NCBI RefSeq assembly: GCF_016863495.1
Contig: NZ_BOOZ01000005.1
Coordinates: 1 to 64,000, forward strand
Length of the DNA: 64,000 nt
DNA from: Micromonospora andamanensis
GTDB lineage: Bacteria > Actinomycetota > Actinomycetes > Mycobacteriales > Micromonosporaceae
Direction: 5' to 3'
Positions 59,072 to 64,000 of the stretch are shown in pieces (the stretch's first letter is position 1; each line of letters begins with the position of its first letter). The notes beneath the pieces are model-generated. The model had not been told where the DNA came from, did not search any database, and saw nothing but the letters and a program-made list of their open reading frames with translations. A program made the position numbers and the translations under genes.

Positions 59072-60295
59072 ATGGTCGCAGAGAATGGCGGGCAGACCCC
59101 CGACGAGCCGGCAGATCGGAACGCCGGCCCGCGCCAGACATGGGCGGCCCTGCCGTGGCTGATCCGTTCCGCCGTGGTGTGGAGCGCCTGCCTGGTGGTG
59201 ATCGCCGCCGGGCTCTGGCTGCTGGCCCGGATAACCCTGCTGGTCACCCCACTGGCCATCGCCGTGGCCGCCACCCTCTTCCTCGCCGCACTGCTCGACC
59301 CGGTACAGCTGGCGCTGCGCCGGCTACGGCTGCCCGCCGCGCTCGCCGCCCTGCTCACGGTCCTGCTCCTGCTCGGCATCCTGGGTGGCGTCGGCGTGCT
59401 GGCCTGGAGTCTGACCGCCGACCAGTTCAGCGAGCTGGGTGACGAACTGGGTCAGGGGCTGGAACGTACCCGGGACTTCGTCACCTCCACCCTGCCGGTC
59501 ACCGACGAACAGCTCGACGGGCTGCTCGCCCAGGTGAGTCAGACGGTCAGCCAGCAGGAGGTGGATCCGGTCGCCAGCGCCCGCACGGTGACCGAGGTGG
59601 TCGGCTCCGCCCTGCTCGCCCTCGTGCTGCTGTTCTTCCTGCTCAAGGACGGCCGGGAGATGTGGCACTGGACGCTGCGCCGGGCCGCCGGGCGCAACCG
59701 GGAGATCACCGCCAAGGCGGGCCGGGTCGGCTGGCGGACCCTCGGCTCGTACACCCGAGGCACCATGCTGATCGCCGGCATCGACGCTGTCGGCATCGGC
59801 CTCGCGCTGGTGCTGCTCGGCGTCCCGTTGGCACTGCCACTCGCGTTGATCACGTTCATCGGTGCGTTCGTGCCGATCGTCGGTGCCACAGTGGCCGGCG
59901 CGGTCGCGGTACTTGTCGCACTCGCCGCCAGCGGTCCCACCACCGCCCTGCTCACCCTGGCCGCCGTGATCGCCGTCCAACAGATCGAGGGCAACCTGCT
60001 GGAGCCACTGGTGATGAAGCGCCAGGTCCGGCTGCATCCGGTGGTGATCCTGGTCGCCGTGACCGCCGGCACCCTCATCGCCGGCATCGCAGGGGCCTTC
60101 GTGGCGGTCCCGATCACCGCTGTCGTCTGGCGCGTGATCGACACCGTGCAGCGGCATCGACAGAACACCGCAGCGACTGCCGACTCGCCGTCCGGTCCAC
60201 CCGCACCACCGGCCCCGACCGCGCCACCGGCCTCGAGCGCGCCACCCGCCCGCCCGTCGCCGCCACCACCCGGGCCGGACCCCGAACCCGCCTGA
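59072..60295 (+). CDS. AI-2E family transporter
   Basis: The 407-residue protein has eight membrane helices with the AI-2E (PerM/UPF0118) blocks. These are LLVTPLAIAVAATLFLAALL early, LFFLLKDGREMWHWTL in the middle, ALPLALITFIGAFVPIVGAT, and QQIEGNLLEPLVMKRQVRLH near the end. Family members export diverse substrates, including autoinducer 2 in one case; the substrate here is unknown. The C-terminal 40 residues are Pro/Ala-rich. Confidence 0.9.
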   Translation: MVAENGGQTPDEPADRNAGPRQTWAALPWLIRSAVVWSACLVVIAAGLWLLARITLLVTPLAIAVAATLFLAALLDPVQLALRRLRLPAALAALLTVLLLLGILGGVGVLAWSLTADQFSELGDELGQGLERTRDFVTSTLPVTDEQLDGLLAQVSQTVSQQEVDPVASARTVTEVVGSALLALVLLFFLLKDGREMWHWTLRRAAGRNREITAKAGRVGWRTLGSYTRGTMLIAGIDAVGIGLALVLLGVPLALPLALITFIGAFVPIVGATVAGAVAVLVALAASGPTTALLTLAAVIAVQQIEGNLLEPLVMKRQVRLHPVVILVAVTAGTLIAGIAGAFVAVPITAVVWRVIDTVQRHRQNTAATADSPSGPPAPPAPTAPPASSAPPARPSPPPPGPDPEPA

Positions 60296-60383
60296 CGGCG
60301 CCGCCAGCCACTCAACCCGCCACCACCGGTCGCGGCAACCCGGCCCATCAGGCCGACGGGATAGCCCGACATGCCGCAACTCG

Positions 60384-60471
60384 CGGCCCACCCCGGCCCG
60401 AGACGCAGCCCACGCCCACCCGAGGCGCAGCCACCCCGGCCCGAGAAACGGCCCACCCCGGCCCGAGACGC
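60384..60471. repeat. GC-rich imperfect tandem repeat
   Basis: CGGCCCACCCCGGCCCGAGA followed by CGC occurs exactly at 60384-60406 and 60449-60471, with two diverged units between, giving a period near 22 bases. It lies in the 233-base gap 60296-60528 between convergent genes, which otherwise shows nothing. Confidence 0.7.
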
Positions 60472-60528
60472 GGCCCCCACGTCGGCCGGGAGCCGGGGGC
60501 GGAGGCCGGGACGGGTGGGTGCGTGGTC

Positions 60529-61197
60529 CTATGCGGCGGTGGTGTGCGGGTGCAGGTGGTCGTGGAACCAGTCGGCCGCAGCCTCGGCGACCTGGTCCAG
60601 GGTGCCCGGCTCCTCGAAGAGATGCGTCGCGCCGGGAATCACCCGCAGGTTGGCCCGGGACGTCAGCTGGCCGAGCGCCTGCTGGTTGAGGGCGATCACC
60701 TGTTCGTCGAGACCTCCCACCAGCAGCAGCGTGGCGGCGCGCACCTGGCCGAGCGCGGAACCGGCCAGGTCGGGTCGGCCGCCCCGGGAGACCACCGCTC
60801 GCACCAGATCCGGCCGACGCGCCGCGGCGACCAGGGCGGCGGCGGCTCCCGTGCTGGCGCCGAAGAGGCCAACCGGGACCGCTCCGAACGGTCGCTCGGT
60901 GGCCAGCCAGTCCACGACCCCGGCGAGGCGGTCGGCCAGCAGCCCGATGTCGAAACGCAGCTCGGCGGTGACCGCGTCCACCCGGTCCTCGGCCGGGGTG
61001 AGCAGATCCACCAGGACGGTGCCGAGCCCACCACGATTGAGTTGGCGAGCCACTGCCACGTTGCGCGGGCTGTGCCGGGAACTGCCGCTGCCGTGGGCGA
61101 ACAGCACAGCACCGACCGGCTCCGCCGGCACCAGCAGATCGGCCGGGAGCAGGGCCTCGCCCGCCGGGATCGTCGCCGCTTCGCCGCGTACGTCCAT
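60529..61197 (-). CDS. Alpha/beta hydrolase (dienelactone hydrolase-like)
   Basis: The 222-residue protein has an alpha/beta-hydrolase fold. The oxyanion-side HGSGSSRHSPRN comes first, then nucleophile elbow GLFGASTGAAAAL (Ser), acid in LLVGGLDEQV (Asp) and late base GATHLFEEPG (His). This matches the small DLH-like hydrolases often fused or linked to phosphoribosyltransferases in actinobacteria. No partner is present. It is cytoplasmic; substrate unknown. Confidence 0.88.
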   Translation of the reverse strand: MDVRGEAATIPAGEALLPADLLVPAEPVGAVLFAHGSGSSRHSPRNVAVARQLNRGGLGTVLVDLLTPAEDRVDAVTAELRFDIGLLADRLAGVVDWLATERPFGAVPVGLFGASTGAAAALVAAARRPDLVRAVVSRGGRPDLAGSALGQVRAATLLLVGGLDEQVIALNQQALGQLTSRANLRVIPGATHLFEEPGTLDQVAEAAADWFHDHLHPHTTAA

Positions 61198-61357
61198 CTC
61201 GTCCCCCAGTTGCTGTCTCGCCCGCCCGGATACCCGGCCCGGGCGACAACACGCCCCGGTCGCGCTGAGGGTTTGCGCCGGGGGGCGCCGGGTAGCCGAC
61301 GGGCGACCGCAGACGGACCGGCGTCACCGGCGCCCCCGACAGATCGCGAGGACCGTC

Positions 61358-61537
61358 ATGGCGCATCACAAGCGTGAGCCCGTGCAGTCCGCCGCCGAAC
61401 GAGAGCGGCGGGAACAGGACGACAATCGCGGACGGGACTGGGCGGACGACGCGGCCCAGGCACGTTCGGCCGACGATCCCCGGGCGAGGACGCCCCACGA
61501 CGCCACCGGCCACCCCTCTCAGGGTGAGCCGATCTGA
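61358..61537 (+). CDS. Small hydrophilic hypothetical protein
   Basis: The 59-residue protein is strongly charged (AERERREQDDNRGRDWADDA) with no predicted core and no cysteine. A GAGG site seven bases before the ATG supports translation. Its end is 17 bases from the convergent GH65 stop. No family recognised. Confidence 0.5.
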   Translation: MAHHKREPVQSAAERERREQDDNRGRDWADDAAQARSADDPRARTPHDATGHPSQGEPI

Positions 61538-61553
61538 CGACGGCGCAGCCGGA

Positions 61554-63929
61554 TCAGGCCGGGTTCTCCGGTAGCCGGAGCAGCGGCGCTCGGCCGGGCG
61601 CCTGCTCCGGCATCGGCAGGTCGGTACGCGGCGGCGGATTGGGCTCTGTCACCGGCTCGTCGCAGGTGACGCGTACCGGCTTACCGTGGTGCCGCAGTTC
61701 GATGACGGCGTCCGGGGCGGCGTGGTGCAGGGCGTACGTCGTGTCGTGGCCGCGTACGTCGACCCGTAGCCGCATGCCGCACCACTGGAGCGAGAACGAC
61801 AGGGCGTTGAGCCGGCTGGACAGGCACGGCGCGAAGGACAGCGTCCCGTCGTGGTCCCGCAGGCCGCCGAACCCGGCCACCAACGCGATCCAGGCGCCCG
61901 CGAGCGAGGCCATGTGCACCCCGTCGCGGGTGTTCTCGTTCAGGTCGTGCAGGTCCATCAGCGCGGCCTCGCGCAGGTAGCTGTGCGCCAGATCGGAGTA
62001 GCCGACCTCCGCCGCCAGCACCGCCTGGGTGCACGCCGACAGGGATGAGTCGCGGACCGTACGCCGCTCGTAGTAGAGGAAGTTGCGCAGCTTTTCCTCG
62101 GTGGTGAAGGCGTCGCCCCGCCAGTGCATGGCCAGCTCCAGGTCGGCCTGCTTGATCACCTGCTTGCGGTACAGGTCGAAGTACGGATAGTGCAGCAGCA
62201 ACGGGTACTTGTCCGGTGGGGTCTGCTCGAAGTCCCACTCCTGCAACCGGGTGAAGCCCTCCACCTGCTGATGCACCCGGAGTTCCTCGTCGTACGGGAT
62301 GTGCATGGCCGCCGCGGCGTCCCGCCACGCGGCGGCCTCCTCGTCGGTGACCCGCAGGTGGAACGCCTCGTCGCGGTACCGCATCGCCACCTCGGCGGCG
62401 GTCCGCAGGTTCCGCTGGGCCATCAGGTTCGTGTAGATGTTGTCGTTCTTGACGGCCGTGTACTCGTCGGGGCCGGTGACCCCGTCGATGTGGTAGTCAC
62501 CGTTGCGGTCGTGGTGCCCCAGCGAGCGCCACAGCCGTGCCGTCTCGACCAGCAGCTCCAGCCCGATCTCCCGCTCCAGATCCCGGTCGCCGGTGACAAG
62601 CACGTAGCGGCGCAGCGCGTCGGCGATGCCGGCCGCGATGTGGAACGCGGCGGTGCCGGCCGGCCAGTACCCCGACGACTCCGGCCCTTCGATGGTTCGC
62701 CACGGGAAGGCGGCACCGGCCAGGTTGAGCGTCCGGGCCCGCTCCCGGGCCTGCTCAAGGGTGGAGAAGCGCCAGTACAACGCATCCCGTACTGCGGCGG
62801 GGTGGGTGTACGTCAGCACCGGAAGGACGAACATCTCGGTGTCCCAGAAGGCGTGCCCGTCGTACCCGGGGCCGGTGAGGCCCTTGGCCGAGATGGGCCG
62901 CCGTTCCGCCCGTGCGCCCGCCTGGAGCACGTGGAACAGGCCGAACCGGACCGCCTGCTGCACCTCCGGGTCGCCGTCGACCACGACGTCGGCGGCGTCC
63001 CAGAACTCGTCCAGGTACTCCCGCTGCTCGCGGACCAGGCCGTCCCAGCCGTCCAGCTTCGCCGCTGCCAACGCGGCACCCACCTGGTCGCGCAGCGCCG
63101 GCAGCGAACGCCGGCTGGACCACCCGTAGGTCAGGTACTTGACCACCTGGAGCTGCTGCCCCGGCTCCAGCACGCAGGCCACTGTGGTACGCACCCAGTC
63201 CTCGTACCCCTCGGAGCCGACGGACGTCCGGGCCGGCGAACTCACCTCGTGGTCCATGGCGGCGGCGACCCGCAGCCCGGAGACCTTCGTCTGATGGATC
63301 AGCAGCCCGCCGGCCGGCGTGGTCAGCTCCTCCTCCGCCTGCAACGGTGACTCCAGGACCGCGGCGACACGCGGGTCGCGGCTCTGCGGCGGCAACGTCT
63401 CGTTCGCCACAAGTTCGGACTGGATGATCAGGCGCAGCGGCTTGCCGTCGGCCACCTCCACCTCGTAGCGGATCGCGGCCACCGAACGCTGCCGGAAGGA
63501 GACCAGCCTGGTGCTGTTCACCCGGACCTCGCGGCCGGCCGGTGAGCGCCAGTGCAGCGACCGGTGCAGCGTGCCGGCGCGCATGTCGAGGATCCGCTCG
63601 TGGGCGAGCACCTCGCCATAACGCACGTCGAGCGGCTCGTCATCGACCATCAGCCGGATCAGCTTGCCGTTCGTGACGTTGACGATGGTCTGGCCGGACT
63701 CGGGGAAGCCGAACCCGGCCTCCGCGTACGGCAGGGGCCGCAGCTCGTAGAACGAGTTGAGGTAGGTGCCGGGCAGCCCGTGCGGCTCGCCCTCGTCCAG
63801 GTTGCCGCGCAGACCGACGTGCCCGTTGGACAGTGCGAACACCGACTCGGACTGGGCGAGCACGTCCATGTCCAGCCGGGTCTCCCGGACGTGCCACGGT
63901 TCGACCGGGTACGCCCGCTCCCGGATCAC
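61554..63929 (-). CDS. Glycoside hydrolase family 65 phosphorylase
   Basis: The 791-residue protein has the three-part GH65 layout. An N-terminal beta-sandwich comes first (ESVFALSNGHVGLRGNLDEG). The (alpha/alpha)6 barrel follows, with the phosphate-binding and acid region KGLTGPGYDGHAFWDTEMFV and the catalytic Glu489 in DGVTGPDEYTAV. The C-terminal beta-sheet domain is last. GH65 enzymes phosphorolyse trehalose, maltose or kojibiose to beta-glucose 1-phosphate. The GTG start overlaps the stop of an upstream HAD-type gene (GTGA), the usual partner that isomerises beta-glucose 1-phosphate. Confidence 0.92.
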   Translation of the reverse strand: MIRERAYPVEPWHVRETRLDMDVLAQSESVFALSNGHVGLRGNLDEGEPHGLPGTYLNSFYELRPLPYAEAGFGFPESGQTIVNVTNGKLIRLMVDDEPLDVRYGEVLAHERILDMRAGTLHRSLHWRSPAGREVRVNSTRLVSFRQRSVAAIRYEVEVADGKPLRLIIQSELVANETLPPQSRDPRVAAVLESPLQAEEELTTPAGGLLIHQTKVSGLRVAAAMDHEVSSPARTSVGSEGYEDWVRTTVACVLEPGQQLQVVKYLTYGWSSRRSLPALRDQVGAALAAAKLDGWDGLVREQREYLDEFWDAADVVVDGDPEVQQAVRFGLFHVLQAGARAERRPISAKGLTGPGYDGHAFWDTEMFVLPVLTYTHPAAVRDALYWRFSTLEQARERARTLNLAGAAFPWRTIEGPESSGYWPAGTAAFHIAAGIADALRRYVLVTGDRDLEREIGLELLVETARLWRSLGHHDRNGDYHIDGVTGPDEYTAVKNDNIYTNLMAQRNLRTAAEVAMRYRDEAFHLRVTDEEAAAWRDAAAAMHIPYDEELRVHQQVEGFTRLQEWDFEQTPPDKYPLLLHYPYFDLYRKQVIKQADLELAMHWRGDAFTTEEKLRNFLYYERRTVRDSSLSACTQAVLAAEVGYSDLAHSYLREAALMDLHDLNENTRDGVHMASLAGAWIALVAGFGGLRDHDGTLSFAPCLSSRLNALSFSLQWCGMRLRVDVRGHDTTYALHHAAPDAVIELRHHGKPVRVTCDEPVTEPNPPPRTDLPMPEQAPGRAPLLRLPENPA

Positions 63930-64000
63930 TCGGGCCGCCCGGCGTCGAGCAGGTCGGCGAGATCGTCGACCACCACATCGGCGCCGTGGGCACGCAGTTC
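63926..64000 (-). CDS. HAD-family hydrolase / beta-phosphoglucomutase, partial
   Basis: Only the last 24 codons are in the window: ELRAHGADVVVDDLADLLDA, then GRPE and TGA. The AHGAD.VV.DL.DLL pattern is the C-terminal end of beta-phosphoglucomutase-type HAD proteins. Its stop overlaps the GH65 start. The gene continues beyond the right edge. Confidence 0.75.
   Translation of the reverse strand, partial: ELRAHGADVVVDDLADLLDAGRPE

Noticed and set aside
57402..59141. Minus-strand frame of 579 codons
   Set aside because: It overlaps three plus-strand genes and is Ser/Arg-rich low complexity without any recognisable domain.
1..64000. CRISPR array, rRNA operon, prophage or biosynthetic gene cluster
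   Set aside because: No regularly spaced repeats, rRNA sequence, phage structural genes or modular synthase genes were seen on either strand.

Overview
The window is high-GC, GTG-start-rich actinobacterial chromosome. Domain content (a conservon-type sensor module, SdpA/SdpB proteins, DUF2335/SepF accessory genes, a c-di-AMP riboswitch in front of a secreted peptidase, GH65/GH15 enzymes) fits Micromonosporaceae, most likely Micromonospora or a close relative. That assignment is inference from gene style; no 16S rRNA or other taxonomic marker lies in the window. No plasmid, phage, CRISPR or biosynthetic cluster is visible.

Layout. 0-4.4 kb is an accessory patch: a SepF-like gene, a frameshifted DUF2335-like membrane gene, a NUDIX/XRE pair, and a divergent cassette of four small overlapping genes. 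4.6-6.7 kb holds tRNA-Arg(CCT). The 5' half of this tRNA and its flank are duplicated about 1.9 kb away; between the copies lie an IS110 transposase remnant and an AAA/DUF4143 ATPase gene. 6.9-16.1 kb holds a secreted GDSL hydrolase, a broken luxR/sdpC pair, intact sdpA-sdpB, a PAS-GAF protein, a polyprenyl synthase, and a broken lacI/GH5 cellulase pair. 16.2-20.4 kb is a three-gene sensor operon: conservon-type kinase, Roadblock protein and a solute-binding lipoprotein.

20.7-26.6 kb is a copper/peroxidase region: CopB-type ATPase, DUF2000, AraC regulator, then a PCuAC-DyP-CopC run. 26.8-31.4 kb has an ABC exporter, a glycosyltransferase, YnfA and two tandem fluoride channels behind a candidate fluoride riboswitch. 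31.5-41.2 kb is mainly ion traffic: a P2-type ATPase, a potassium channel, a CPA1 antiporter, a decayed Na/Ca exchanger, an ABC transporter pair and an FUSC protein. 41.3-49.1 kb holds a sensory-rhodopsin-transducer-family protein coupled to a lactone oxidase, a membrane-anchored universal stress protein, a GH15 enzyme, a convergent ECF sigma/anti-sigma pair, a two-gene MEDS module and csbD.

49.2-53.1 kb is the second copper locus (CopA, a His-rich protein, CopZ, and divergent CsoR). CsoR-like inverted repeats occur here and in front of the 20.7 kb CopB ATPase, so one repressor may control both loci. 53.3-64 kb holds YibE/F, a c-di-AMP riboswitch with a secreted LAS-type peptidase, carbonic anhydrase, small regulators and membrane proteins, an AI-2E-family transporter, an alpha/beta hydrolase, and a GH65 phosphorylase coupled to a HAD-type phosphomutase that runs off the right edge.

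A recurring theme is decay by junctions that remove 5' ends: two divergent gene pairs (near 9.4 and 14.85 kb) appear to have lost both 5' ends plus the shared promoter, and a Na/Ca exchanger at 37.1 kb is also headless.
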